DNA of 64,000 bases from Tychonema sp. LEGE 06208 (GTDB taxonomy: Bacteria; Cyanobacteriota; Cyanobacteriia; Cyanobacteriales; Microcoleaceae), in assembly GCF_015207505.1 (NCBI RefSeq), contig NZ_JADEWT010000005.1, positions 1 to 64,000 of the forward strand. The letters are read 5' to 3'. Positions 8,999-18,166 of this stretch are shown in pieces (the first letter of the stretch is position 1; each line of letters starts with the position of its first letter). The notes beneath the pieces were generated by a model. That model saw only the letters and a list, made by a program, of their open reading frames with translations, made no database searches and had not been told where the DNA came from. The translations under genes were made by a program, and so were the position numbers.

Positions 8999-10639
8999 TT
9001 ATTGCTTTTTCAGGAACCAAAAGGGAAAGGATTGCGTCGGTTCTAAACGGACACCGCTGATGTTGTTCTGAGCAAAAGTATAGTCCTTATCCTGCCAAAG
9101 AGGGATGAAAGGTACATCTCTACCTAGTATGTCCTGAATTTCGCCAAACAAAGCTTTCCGGGTTTCGGGGTTTAATTCTTTGCGTTGCTTGTCGATAAGT
9201 TGATTTACTCGATCGCTATAATAAAACGAACCCTGACCCTGACTCGCACCCTTTTCGCACCCGGTGGCCGCCGAACCCGTGTCACAATCCAAAAACGGCT
9301 GAATGTAATTGTCAGCGTCAAAAAAATCGGCGTACCAATCCACCAAAACCGCAGGATAAATCCCCTTCTCTATATTTTGAAACAAAGTCGGAGATTCAAC
9401 GCTGTTAACTTCTACCTGCATTATCCCGTCCATTTTTAGCTTGGCTAGCGCCTCGATCGTACTCGCAACTAACGATCGCTTTGTGGAAGCAGAAGGATAC
9501 CAAATTTGCAGAATAAAAGGATTGGCGGCCGAATATCCCGCTTTTGTTAACAATTCCTTGGCTTTGGCTGTGTTCGCGTCGCCGTAAAGTTCTTTAAACA
9601 CGGGCTTGTTAACGTCGAAGGTTGTGGGAATCAGACTGTACAGTGGCTGGGCTTGTCCCCGGAGTACGCGATCGTTAATCAGGGGGCGATCCATCACGGA
9701 GGCGATCGCCTGTCTCACTTCTAACTTATCCAGGGGTTGAGACTTGATATTCAGCGTCATATAACTAACTGTACTGCTTTCCCCAGCGATTTCCTGCCAT
9801 TTCCCTTTTTTCGACCCCTCGTCTAAGCTGCGAACTTGGTCTGCATCCAGAGACAAATAAGCCACATCGATCGCACCTATCCGAAAAGTATTGAACAAAT
9901 TTGACGAACTAGAAAGCAGCAACAAATCAATTCCTGAATTAACAGGTTTTTCCCCCCAATACTTATCGAATGCGTCAAACTTGAGAGAATCGCTGCCGTA
10001 CTTCGCCAGTTTATAGCGTCCAGTTCCCACAAACGTATCGGGTTTAAATTTACCGTCTCCAATCTCGTAAGCTGTCGGAGAAATGGGACAAAGGCCGGCA
10101 AATGTCAGCAGGGAAGGAAAAGCAGCAAAAGGCTTTTTGAGTTGAAAAGTTAATTCGTATTCGCCCGTCGCTTTCACCGATTCTACTGCATCGCCCAGCA
10201 AGAAAGATGGACGGCCCCCATTTTTGATAAACCGCTGCAACGAAAATTCCATTGCTGCGGCGTTAAACGGTGTTTCGTCGTGAAAAATCACGCCTTGACG
10301 CAGGGGAATTGTATATGTCAATCCGTCGTTGCTAATTTTTGGCATTGCGGTGGCCAAGCTGGGGATTAACTCAGTAGTTCCCGACTTGTAGGTGTAGAGA
10401 GTGTCGCCCAAGTTGCGTAGCAGTTGTCCTGATATAATTTCGTAAGCGTCTGCAGGGTCGATCGTCCGCAATTTCAAGGTTGTGCCGATCGTAACGCGAT
10501 CGTTTTGGGGCGAATTGGGCGATCGAGAGGCCCTCTGGGAACAGCTTGCAGTTAACAAGCAGCACAGACAGAACAGAGCTATAACTTTAATCACTGAAGG
10601 TTTTATAGATATTCTCGGCTGTCGCTTGTTAATTGCCAT
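8999..10639 (-). CDS. ABC transporter solute-binding lipoprotein, family 5 (peptide/nickel type)
   Basis: About 546 residues from ATG 10639. A basic N-terminus and hydrophobic core end in a lipobox (LLTASC), so the mature protein is a lipoprotein anchored by its cysteine. The body is SBP_bac_5: IDPADAYEI, TYTIPLRQGVIFHDETPFNA, PFILQIWYPS and a C-terminal RKALFGEIQDILGRDVPFIPLW block, all typical of DppA/OppA/NikA relatives. These capture oligopeptides, dipeptides, nickel or opines for ABC import. No permease or ATPase gene lies nearby, so it is an orphan binding protein here. An in-frame TTG at 10669 would add ten residues before the signal peptide and is less likely. Confidence 0.92.
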   Translation of the reverse strand: MAINKRQPRISIKPSVIKVIALFCLCCLLTASCSQRASRSPNSPQNDRVTIGTTLKLRTIDPADAYEIISGQLLRNLGDTLYTYKSGTTELIPSLATAMPKISNDGLTYTIPLRQGVIFHDETPFNAAAMEFSLQRFIKNGGRPSFLLGDAVESVKATGEYELTFQLKKPFAAFPSLLTFAGLCPISPTAYEIGDGKFKPDTFVGTGRYKLAKYGSDSLKFDAFDKYWGEKPVNSGIDLLLLSSSSNLFNTFRIGAIDVAYLSLDADQVRSLDEGSKKGKWQEIAGESSTVSYMTLNIKSQPLDKLEVRQAIASVMDRPLINDRVLRGQAQPLYSLIPTTFDVNKPVFKELYGDANTAKAKELLTKAGYSAANPFILQIWYPSASTKRSLVASTIEALAKLKMDGIMQVEVNSVESPTLFQNIEKGIYPAVLVDWYADFFDADNYIQPFLDCDTGSAATGCEKGASQGQGSFYYSDRVNQLIDKQRKELNPETRKALFGEIQDILGRDVPFIPLWQDKDYTFAQNNISGVRLEPTQSFPFWFLKKQ

Positions 10640-11122
10640 CGTATTTTCTTGATACTCCAAATTACTCAATATATTATCAGGACTTACGCACTTTTAGACT
10701 AGAAATCCGGTTTCTTGGTAGATGCTTTGCTACTCGTTCCCAGAAATAGCCTGGAAACAAGTTAAGATTGGTTCGTTCGCAGTGTGGAATTTTTTCCAAA
10801 CGAAGCAGAACCTCTGTATATGGGTTCATTTCGCAGAGCCGGAGAACAAGTTAATCAAAGACTAATGACTAACCTTCGACTTCGCGAGCAGCTAAAATAA
10901 CCACCCTTCGATTTGCTTAGGCTACGCTGGCTCACAAATCGCGATCGGCCAAGATGACCAGCCTTCGACTTCGCGAGCAGCTAAAATAACCAATAACAAC
11001 TAACCAATAACAACTAACCAATAACAACTAACCAATAACAACTAACCAATAACAACTAACCAATAACAACTAACCAATAACAACTAACCAATAACAACTA
11101 ACCAATAACAACTAACCAATAA
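10640..11122. other. Intergenic region dominated by repeats
   Basis: Lies upstream of the solute-binding gene and downstream of the cyclase (both minus). It holds a 31-bp direct repeat pair and a 14-bp tandem array running up to the cyclase stop codon. No gene is seen. Confidence 0.7.
10873..10992. repeat. 31-bp direct repeat pair
   Basis: Copies at 10873-10903 and 10962-10992 are identical by eye (core CCTTCGACTTCGCGAGCAGC). They flank a GGCTACGCTGGCTCACAAATC segment. The second copy runs into the tandem array that follows. Confidence 0.85.
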
Positions 11123-11126
11123 CTAA
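10990..11126. repeat. 14-bp (double heptamer) tandem array
   Basis: Ten starts of the unit CCAATAACAACTAA at exact 14-bp spacing (10990, 11004 ... 11116), about 9.7 copies. The last unit overlaps the TAG stop of the cyclase gene (11123-11125, minus strand). Confidence 0.95.
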
Positions 11127-12652
11127 AGTCCCTTGAGGAGCGATCGCCAATCCCGACAGCGTTTGAGGTAAATGCGAGCTACCCGATCGCTCGGATTTGT
11201 CCGCAAACACTCTTCAAACAATTTTCCCGCTTCTCGGAACTCCTTGCGATCGCACAATAACATCGCTTCAGTATATACGGGCAAATTTGCTAGCTTCGCC
11301 CCAAGAATTTCCGCAGGATCTGCATCAAACACCTCATAGACTATGACATATTGAGATTTTCCTTTAACCTGTACTTTATCCACAATCCGAATAGCATAAT
11401 CAGCAGGATTTCGCAACCGTTCCAAAGTCTGCTGAGAAATTAACAGAGGTACGCCGTAATCTTTAGTCAACCCTTCAATCCGAGATGCCAAATTAACAGC
11501 ATCACTAATCACAGTGGTGTCCATTCGGCTTGCGCCGCCGACTGTCCCCAGCATCAAAGAACCCGAATTGATACCAATGCCAATTTGAATCGGGATGTAG
11601 CCGACACTTTGACGGTGTTGGTTGTAATCAGTCAGGGTATGTAGCATCGCAATACCAGCTTTCACAGCATCATCAGCACAGTCACTAAATAAAGCCATAA
11701 TTGCATCGCCGATGTATTTATCTATAAAGCCATTATTGCTAGTAATAGCCGGCTCCATCCGCGAGAGGTAAGCATTGATAAAATTGAAATTTTCTTGCGG
11801 TGTCATAGTTTCCGAAAGCGTCGTGAAGTCGCGGATGTCGCCAAATAACACCGACATTTCCTCCTGCACTTGGTCGCCTAAATTAACATCAAGAATACTT
11901 TCATATCCCAATAAATTTAAAAATTGATGCGGCACAAATCGCCCGTAGGCATCCGTTAAGTCTGATTCAACATCCAGGGATGTCTCTAAATTTTGATTGA
12001 GGTCAAATAGTTTTTTAATCAATTCGTGACGGTCGGTTTCAGCTTGTTTGCGTTTCGTGATATCTTGAAAAATTGCGATCGCAAAAGCAACTTTACCAGC
12101 CTCGTCAAAAATTGGCGTTCCCCAACCTTCAATGGGAATTTTCTTGTCTGGTTGATGAACTTCCATATCGTCAGCAGTCGAACTTTCACCCCTAAAAGCT
12201 CGAACGATCGGCAAATTATCGAAAGGGTAAATAGTATCAGTTCCCGCGATATAAATTTGATAAATATCTGACAAATTCTCAACTGCATTTAAGTGCAAAA
12301 CTCCTTTACCGAGTAACTGCTGTCCGGCGTGATTGACGTAGTAAGGTTTGCCTTGAGAATCGAGCACGGCTACGCCTATTGGAATCGCTTCCAGAAATTG
12401 AGCCAGCTTAATTTCGCCTTCCCGCACCGCCTCCAGTGCCCGATCGCGCAACTGGGTTTCAACCGTATCAGAATGTTGAGCCGTAGTTTCCAGCAAGATT
12501 TCCAGATCTGCTTTTTCCTCCTTCAAGTCTGCCACTTGCTGGCGCAATCTTTCTATCTCTAAAAGTAGCTGTTCTCTAGATGGTTGTTCTTCCAGCATAA
12601 CCCGAGAATTTGCACCTCTACTAACAGAAAATTGCTCAACAGCCTGCATCAT
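11123..12652 (-). CDS. PAS-domain class III adenylate cyclase
   Basis: 509 residues: N-terminal coiled coil (about 20-75), PAS domain (about 83-203, ending IFQDITKRKQAE), linker helix, cyclase homology domain (about 260-440), then a short TPR-like tail. Metal-binding aspartates are D272 (LFGDIRDF) and D316 (YIGDAIMALF). The substrate lysine (DKYIGD), the MDTTVISD aspartate and the NLASR transition-state pair point to ATP and cAMP. No membrane segment is seen, so the enzyme is cytosolic and sensed through PAS. It follows a STAS-like gene by 16 bases and is likely co-transcribed with it. Two close ATG codons mark the start. Confidence 0.93.
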   Translation of the reverse strand: MMQAVEQFSVSRGANSRVMLEEQPSREQLLLEIERLRQQVADLKEEKADLEILLETTAQHSDTVETQLRDRALEAVREGEIKLAQFLEAIPIGVAVLDSQGKPYYVNHAGQQLLGKGVLHLNAVENLSDIYQIYIAGTDTIYPFDNLPIVRAFRGESSTADDMEVHQPDKKIPIEGWGTPIFDEAGKVAFAIAIFQDITKRKQAETDRHELIKKLFDLNQNLETSLDVESDLTDAYGRFVPHQFLNLLGYESILDVNLGDQVQEEMSVLFGDIRDFTTLSETMTPQENFNFINAYLSRMEPAITSNNGFIDKYIGDAIMALFSDCADDAVKAGIAMLHTLTDYNQHRQSVGYIPIQIGIGINSGSLMLGTVGGASRMDTTVISDAVNLASRIEGLTKDYGVPLLISQQTLERLRNPADYAIRIVDKVQVKGKSQYVIVYEVFDADPAEILGAKLANLPVYTEAMLLCDRKEFREAGKLFEECLRTNPSDRVARIYLKRCRDWRSLLKGL

Positions 12653-12668
12653 AAAAGTAACCGCGTGT

Positions 12669-13013
12669 CTATACTAATTCCAACTGCAAACCAGGCATCA
12701 GGCGTTGCAAATTCTTCAACGATTTACCCTCCCAAGCTATGGGTTGAGAGCTTTGTGCTGCCATTTGCACCCGAGCTTTTTTGCGCTGCTCGATTATAAA
12801 CTTCGACAGCATATTTATGCCCGAACTGTTCAAAAATTCTAACTGCTGCAAATTGAGGGTAATTTTCGCCGGTTCGGAGTCGGCCACCTCGCCGAGCAAC
12901 TGTGCTATCGGCGGGTACACCCCAAGCCCGCTCAGCCTGAGAGAGCCAACAAAACTCACGGTTGCCGTTGCTGGATCGTAGCAGGTATGGTAATCTTGTG
13001 TCTGAATTTCCAT
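12669..13013 (-). CDS. STAS-like (anti-sigma-antagonist-like) protein
   Basis: 114 residues. The central block ITLNLQQLEFLNSSGINMLS resembles the STAS phospho-acceptor loop (DxSGxxFxDSSGxxxL) of SpoIIAA-type proteins; the serines of NSSG are the candidate phosphorylation site. STAS proteins bind partner kinases or phosphatases, and domain fusions with cyclases are known, so the 16-base spacing to the adenylate cyclase suggests a functional pair. Flanking beta strands and a C-terminal helix fit the fold, but the overall match is weak enough that I call it STAS-like only. Confidence 0.7.
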   Translation of the reverse strand: MEIQTQDYHTCYDPATATVSFVGSLRLSGLGVYPPIAQLLGEVADSEPAKITLNLQQLEFLNSSGINMLSKFIIEQRKKARVQMAAQSSQPIAWEGKSLKNLQRLMPGLQLELV

Positions 13014-13973
13014 TGTCGCGAAAAAGTCCCTTAGATATTAAGGTAAATTTTTGAGGATAGCTCAGCCGATTCATTAAAGGGATTGCGAGGGATTTTTTGT
13101 TCATAATCGATTTATTTCAACAATATCTTACTAAAAAAGTAGCGATCGCTACTAAAGTATTTTTGACTCCGCCCAACAACGGATACAGGCTGCCGCAGGA
13201 CTGTGGAAAGTTCAAAATCTTAGACTTTTGTAACACTTTCGCACTCTTTGGTGATCAACCGCGTTTGACGGGCAAAAATACTGCATCCAGACCTTTAATC
13301 CCGATCAAATCCCGGTTTATGTGGCATTGATGCGTCCAACACTGTTTGCTTAAACCTCCGGTAATTCATCTAAAATTTACCATCTACTATCTAAAATTTA
13401 AAATATACAATAATATAAAATCTACAATCTACAATCTAAAAATGACGCTTCGATCGCACTTTAAGAATAAAATGCTACAATGAAAATAATTGGCTGAAGT
13501 TGTAATGCCTGCCCGTTCTGCGGAAACAGATTGTGCTGCATCGGTTTGAGAGCGCTCGCTCAGCTCGTCTCCCACAGTCTAAAACACCTTTAGTAGTTTT
13601 GGGACAATCGATAGTTATTTGTACTGAGATTCTCGACCACCATCAGATTCTTTTCAGAATATTTACTTAGGGCTACATTTTTCTAGATACCCGCAGATTA
13701 AAAGTAAAAATTAATTAATAACTCGGTAGTGCAATTTTCTTGAAACATCAGCACCCGCAGCGAAGATAAAATACTTGTGCCGCACCGGCCCTCAAGTCGG
13801 TTCTGCACAAAGCAATAAATGGCAGCAACAGCAGTATCTAAATAAACATTTCAGTTATGGACGCATCTAGACCCCAAAAACCCGATTTCTGACTACCGGT
13901 GCGTCCGGGACTGTATTTGCTTTTGAGCGATCGCTCTCGATCGCGCCAGAGTGTAAAGTGAGGCAGAAGACCC
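13014..13973. other. Long intergenic region, no clear gene
   Basis: 960 bases between divergent genes. It holds an AT-rich stretch with ATCTAAAATTTA and AATCTAC repeats (13366-13443) and an inverted repeat GGACGCA...TGCGTCC (about 13860-13909). Short open frames here have no ribosome site or protein-like composition. Confidence 0.6.
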
Positions 13974-14537
13974 ATGATCGAACGAAGCTCCGAAAATAAC
14001 TCTCAAAAAAATCAAAACCGAACCCAAAAGCAACCGAATCCTTTGATATTGGCTGTCGTCCTGACAGGAATTGTGGTTTGGGAAATTTATCCGCCGCTCG
14101 TACATAGCGCCGAGGCTAACGCGGTAGCTCTCAAAGATTCCCTCCCCCGGTGGGAAAGCCCAGAGCAGTCAACGGCGCTTTCTCAAAAAATTAGCTCTTC
14201 CCGATTAGCACTAAATAGTTTAATTTCCTCTCCCGACAATTTGGCAGAAAACGCGCGCCCAAATCCCCCCAAACAATTGCCGGCAACTGTAGCAGCAGAA
14301 GTTCGCCAAGATTTGTCGCGCCAAACTGGAATTGCTGCTGACAAGTTGAAAGTAACTGAATCGAAACTGCAAAGTTGGCCGAATACTTGTTTGGGGCTGG
14401 CGAAGGCTGATGAAATTTGCGGTCAAATGATTGTGGAAGGTTGGCGGGTTGTAGTTTCTGACGGCCGCCAAACTTGGGTTTACCGCACCAATGCTAGGGG
14501 AAATGTGTTGCGCTTGGAAAAGAAAGTTAGTCATTAG
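13974..14537 (+). CDS. Conserved cyanobacterial membrane-anchored or exported protein
   Basis: 187 residues. A polar N-terminus precedes one hydrophobic segment (about 23-40, LILAVVLTGIVVWEIY) that ends near VHSAEA, so it is either a signal peptide or an anchor with the bulk outside the cytoplasm. The C-terminal 75 residues (VRQDLSRQTG, then WPNTCLGL, EICGQM, GWRVVVSDG, WVYRTN) form a compact domain I recognise from many cyanobacterial proteins of unknown function, with two conserved cysteines (CLGLAKADEIC). No function can be assigned. A GAGG lies about 13 bases before ATG 13974. Confidence 0.75.
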   Translation: MIERSSENNSQKNQNRTQKQPNPLILAVVLTGIVVWEIYPPLVHSAEANAVALKDSLPRWESPEQSTALSQKISSSRLALNSLISSPDNLAENARPNPPKQLPATVAAEVRQDLSRQTGIAADKLKVTESKLQSWPNTCLGLAKADEICGQMIVEGWRVVVSDGRQTWVYRTNARGNVLRLEKKVSH

Positions 14538-14839
14538 TCATTAGTCATCGGTCATTAGTTTTTAGCTGCTGCGGTATCGTAACTGCTGTGTCGTTACTAA
14601 AAACTAATAGACATCTCCTAAAAAGCAGATTTTGAACAGGCAGGATGCCTGTTCCACAATAATTATGGGAGATGTCCGACTTCTAACTAAGAATCGAAAA
14701 CTTAATAACTTAAACACCTCCTACAGTCTTCTCTCCTGTAAGTTGCCCTCTCGAAGGAGGCAGAGCCTCCGCACCTGCATTACCAGGCTCTTCCTGGTAA
14801 GGAGCAAAGCCAAGTACAGAGGCGGTTTCAACCGCTGTC
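14538..14839. repeat. Intergenic repeats before mnmA stop
   Basis: Includes a TCATTAG heptamer run (about 14527-14560), a palindrome GAACAGGCA-GGA-TGCCTGTTC (14634-14654) and a GGCGGTTTCAACCGC unit (14821-14836). The palindrome recurs in opposite orientation at 52671-52695. No gene is seen. Confidence 0.75.
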
Positions 14840-15931
14840 TTATTTGGGAAGTTGATTTCTTTCTATGATGCCACCGCCCAACAGCACGTCTCCGTCATAC
14901 CAAACTGCGGCTTGTCCGGGAGTAATACTCAACTGCGGTTCGTCAAAAATTATCTTGACTCTTGTACCGCAGGCTTTTTCGTCGGCTTGGGAGGTTTCTA
15001 CAGGAATAATTGTAGCGGGGACGGGTTGCGATCGATAGCGAATCTGTACAGAAGCCCGAATCGGAGCAGTGGGTGCGGCTACAGAAACCCAATTTACTTT
15101 CTGGACATTACACTCAGATTCTACCGCCAACTGGCGATCGCCCACAATCACCCGATTAGCACCAGCATCAAGTTCAATCACATATAGCGGTTCCGGTGCA
15201 GCGATGCCGAGTCCTTTCCGCTGGCCAATGGTGTAGTGGTGCACACCGTCGTGCTGTCCGAGCACCCGCCCGGCCTTATCTACAATGTCACCCTTTTGCG
15301 GCGCAATGTACTTATCCAGAAAAGCCCGCATCGAACCGTTGCTTTCCACCAAGCACAAATCCTGACTTTCCGGCTTATCAGCGGTTGTCAAGCCAAATTC
15401 CGCCGCAATTCTGCGAGTTTCTGTCTTGGTAATTTCCCCCAAAGGAAACTCCGTACCTGCGAGCAAATCTTGTGTTAAATCATACAAAAAATAAGACTGA
15501 TCTTTGGCTGGGTCGATCGCCCGCAGCAACTGATAGCGACCCGTATTTGTATCATAGGTAATGCGAGCGTAGTGTCCCGTCGCAATCTTTTCAATTCCTA
15601 ATTCTTCGCGAGCATACTTGAGCATCGGCCCAAACTTCACAGTTTTATTGCACTGCGAACAAGGCAAAGGCGTAACTCCTGCACTGTAACCGTCCACCAA
15701 ATAATCGACAATACTTGCTTGAAAGACCTCGCGGCTGTCCACAATGTGGTGAGGAACGCCCAAATCTTCGCAAAGTTTAGCGGCATCGACCATTCCCTCA
15801 GAGCAGCACTGACCTTTGCCTTTCATCAGCCACAGCGTTAAACCCACCACTTCATAGCCCTGATGGTGTAAAATTGCGGCTGCTGCGGAACTATCGACCC
15901 CGCCGGAGAGGCCTACAACAATCTTGTTCAT
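14840..15931 (-). CDS. mnmA: tRNA-specific 2-thiouridylase MnmA
   Basis: Transfers sulfur to U34 of tRNA Lys, Glu and Gln using ATP. 363 residues, the usual length. The PP-loop is GLSGGVDSS at 7-15. The catalytic cysteine C94 sits in PLPCSQCNK and the partner cysteine C193 in SQDLC, consistent with the disulfide pair of the family. [14 protein letters not shown] and the [10 protein letters not shown] domain-2 motif are intact, followed by the beta-barrel ending LGGGIIER. It appears monocistronic. Confidence 0.97.
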   Translation of the reverse strand: MNKIVVGLSGGVDSSAAAAILHHQGYEVVGLTLWLMKGKGQCCSEGMVDAAKLCEDLGVPHHIVDSREVFQASIVDYLVDGYSAGVTPLPCSQCNKTVKFGPMLKYAREELGIEKIATGHYARITYDTNTGRYQLLRAIDPAKDQSYFLYDLTQDLLAGTEFPLGEITKTETRRIAAEFGLTTADKPESQDLCLVESNGSMRAFLDKYIAPQKGDIVDKAGRVLGQHDGVHHYTIGQRKGLGIAAPEPLYVIELDAGANRVIVGDRQLAVESECNVQKVNWVSVAAPTAPIRASVQIRYRSQPVPATIIPVETSQADEKACGTRVKIIFDEPQLSITPGQAAVWYDGDVLLGGGIIERNQLPK

Positions 15932-16291
15932 GATTCGGAGAGAATTTGCTATTTTACTGTTACTTTGTGCGATCGAGCTAATTGATTATACCACAAGTAT
16001 ACTACAAAATGGTACTGCTGCTGTTAGCTGAAATTTTAGCACTAATAAGTAAAGCCAGCTAATTAAACGTAAAATACCGATCGCTCAAAGGCTTACTGCG
16101 TATCTCTTCCTTCTTCTTCCTTCTTCCCTCTTCCGACTTCCATCGGACTGATGACGTTGTACCGAAAGCTCGGAGGCGACAGCACTGATGACTAATGACT
16201 GATGACTGATGACTAATGACTGATGACTAATGACTGATGACTAATGACTAATGACTAATAACTAATGACTAATGACTTCTTCCCTCTACGT
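15932..16291. repeat. Intergenic region with TGACTAA/TGACTGA heptamer array
   Basis: Contains a pyrimidine-rich CTTCCTTCTTCC stretch with a CCGACTTCCATCGGACT unit (16102-16152), related to the insert in the EAL gene. A 7-bp array of TGACTAA/TGACTGA (16184-16277) runs almost to the nnrE start. An in-frame ATG at 16265 lies inside the array, so the true start is more likely 16292. Confidence 0.8.
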
Positions 16292-17986
16292 ATGACTATT
16301 CAAAAATTTGTTGTCACCGCCGACCAAATGCGGCAAATAGAAGCGAGAATATTTGCTGCTGGAATGCCAGTAGCAGCTTTAATGGAAAAAGTCGCCGGAT
16401 TGATTGCTAAACGCATTCAGGCGCTCTTGAAGGAAGAGGAAAGTTCGGTAACAAGCAATGTACGGGATTTAACGGATAGCAGGAAAAGGGAAGAAGGGAA
16501 AAAGATTGTTAATTCGGCGTTGCCAGCGATAGGCGTATTGGTTGGGCCCGGACATAACGGCGGCGATGCTTTGGTTGTGGCTCGCGAATTGCACTTTCAA
16601 GGATTTCCCGTAGTTATTTACTGCCCGTTTTCTAAGCTTAAAGAACTCACAAAAAGTCATGCTGATTATGCCCGTTATTTAAAGATTCCCTTCGTTGACA
16701 AAGTTGAATCGCTGAACAACTGCGATTTACTAATTGATGGTTTATTTGGGTTTGGATTGGAACGAGAAATTACTAATCCCACAGCCGCAGTTATTGAGGA
16801 AATAAATAATTTAAACATACCCATTTTTAGTATAGATATTCCATCGGGAATTCATACAGATACCGGAGCAGTTTTGGGGACTGCAATCAGGGCAAAACAT
16901 ACATTGTGTTTGGGATTGTGGAAAATGGCTTTTCTGCAAGACCAAGCGTTAGAATATATCGGCAGTTGTGAATTAATTGATTTTGATATTCCCGTCGCAG
17001 ATATTGCAGCAATATTGGGTGATTCGCCAGCAATCCAACGCATTACCAAAGCATTGGCAATCCAGCATTTGCCCTTGCCCCGATCGCCAATTTCGTACAA
17101 ATACACCAACGGTCATTTACTAATTATTGCAGGTTCCCGCCGCTACACCGGAGCCGCAATTTTGTCGGCGTTGGGAGCAAGAGCAAGCGGTGTCGGAATG
17201 CTGTCAATTGCTGTTCCTGAGTCGATTAAACCGATGTTGAGCAGTCATTTGCCAGAGGCTTTAGTTATCGGATGTCCTGAAACTTCAAGCGGTGCAATTA
17301 GCGAGTTGCCGGTAGCAATAGATTTGAGCAGTTACGATGCGATCGCCGCCGGGCCCGGTCTGACATTGGAAGCCGCGATCGCTGTAGAATCTCTACTGGA
17401 TAGCGATCGACCTCTGGTTTTAGATGCCGACGGTTTAAATATCCTCGCTCAACTCGGCACAATCCCGATTTTGTCGGAACGCCGAGCACTGACAATTATC
17501 ACGCCTCACCAGGGCGAATTTAAGCGTTTGTTTCCCGAATTAGCCGGTAAAACAGGCGATAGTCGAATTGCCGCAACTCAAGCCGCGGCTGAGCTTTGCG
17601 GTGCAGTTGTGTTGTTCAAAGGAGCGAAAGTTTGCATAAGCTGGAAGGATGACGGCGATTCCCTACAGGATAGCTACGCCGCGCGTACCGTCACCTATCT
17701 CAATCCCGAAAGCACCCCAGCCCTCGCCAGAGGGGGCAGCGGCGACGTTCTCACGGGCTTGTTAGGGGGACTGTTAGCAGGTGCGTTAGCGAAGCCCTCG
17801 AAGAGGATCGCCCGCAAATCCCCAGCTCAAGCAGTGGCAGCAACAGCAGTTTGGTGGCACGCTCAAGCCGCAATCATGGCAGCCAAAGAACGGACAGAAT
17901 TAGGAGTAGATGCCTTTACTTTGACACAGTATTTAATTCCGGCGTTGCGAGAATGCGATCGGGAAACAATCAACAGTATTTTGTAG
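16292..17986 (+). CDS. nnrD: Bifunctional NAD(P)HX epimerase / ADP-dependent NAD(P)HX dehydratase
   Basis: Repairs hydrated NADH and NADPH. About 564 residues from ATG 16292. The N-terminal NnrE (YjeF_N) domain has VGPGHNGGDALV and SIDIPSGIHTDTG; the C-terminal NnrD domain has TPHQGEFKRL, LFKGAK and the RGGSGDVLTGLLGG active site with its catalytic aspartate. Three segments look foreign: residues about 48-75 between the first helix and the VGPGHNGGD loop ([12 protein letters not shown] repeat); GDSLQDSYAART near 455-466; and AKPSKRIARKS near 501-511. All keep frame and lie where the family has loops, so the enzyme may still work. Confidence 0.95.
   Translation: MTIQKFVVTADQMRQIEARIFAAGMPVAALMEKVAGLIAKRIQALLKEEESSVTSNVRDLTDSRKREEGKKIVNSALPAIGVLVGPGHNGGDALVVARELHFQGFPVVIYCPFSKLKELTKSHADYARYLKIPFVDKVESLNNCDLLIDGLFGFGLEREITNPTAAVIEEINNLNIPIFSIDIPSGIHTDTGAVLGTAIRAKHTLCLGLWKMAFLQDQALEYIGSCELIDFDIPVADIAAILGDSPAIQRITKALAIQHLPLPRSPISYKYTNGHLLIIAGSRRYTGAAILSALGARASGVGMLSIAVPESIKPMLSSHLPEALVIGCPETSSGAISELPVAIDLSSYDAIAAGPGLTLEAAIAVESLLDSDRPLVLDADGLNILAQLGTIPILSERRALTIITPHQGEFKRLFPELAGKTGDSRIAATQAAAELCGAVVLFKGAKVCISWKDDGDSLQDSYAARTVTYLNPESTPALARGGSGDVLTGLLGGLLAGALAKPSKRIARKSPAQAVAATAVWWHAQAAIMAAKERTELGVDAFTLTQYLIPALRECDRETINSIL
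16443..16479 (+). repeat. 37-bp dispersed repeat, in-frame copy B (nnrE part)
   Basis: Matches 92-128 (minus strand) at 36 of 37 positions. Encodes [12 protein letters not shown] within the N-terminal epimerase domain. A purine-rich GGAAAAGGGAAGAAGGG stretch follows, as in the intergenic DNA upstream. Confidence 0.9.
17654..17813 (+). repeat. Two in-frame repeat units within nnrD
   Basis: Unit 1 at 17654-17691 (GGCGATTCCCTACAGGATAG and onward) and unit 2 at 17786-17813 (CGTTAGCGAAGC, then CGAAGAGGATCGC). Both units occur side by side in opposite orientation inside the M61 peptidase gene (27205-27275). Unit 2 matches there at about 24 of 28 positions. Confidence 0.8.
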
Positions 17987-18032
17987 CCCTTGCACCGCGC
18001 ACCGAAGCCGTTAACAATTCACACTTTGCTAA

Positions 18033-18078
18033 CTCAAACGAGTGACACTCAAACGAGCGACACTCAAACGAGTGTCGC
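18033..18078. repeat. 15-bp triple repeat with hairpin
   Basis: Three copies of CTCAAACGAGTGACA-like 15-mers. The last two form a perfect hairpin GCGACACTC-AAAC-GAGTGTCGC (18057-18078), 71 bases after the nnrD stop. It could end that transcript but has no T-run. Confidence 0.8.
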
Positions 18079-18166
18079 TTGAAAAAGTGACTGTGCAATC
18101 ATAAAACCTAACAGTTATACCTGAAATATCAAAGACCAAAACTTAAATCTGGAAAGGAATCACATT

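Noticed and set aside
10640-10669. TTG start adding ten residues to the solute-binding lipoprotein
   Set aside because: Would place a polar tail before the signal peptide; ATG 10639 gives a normal lipoprotein signal.
13097-13330. 77-codon frame in the long intergenic region
   Set aside because: No ribosome site, atypical composition, no motif.
16265-16291. Upstream ATG start for nnrE/nnrD
   Set aside because: Lies inside the TGACTAA heptamer array and would add MTNDFFPLR; the ATG at 16292 matches the family N-terminus.
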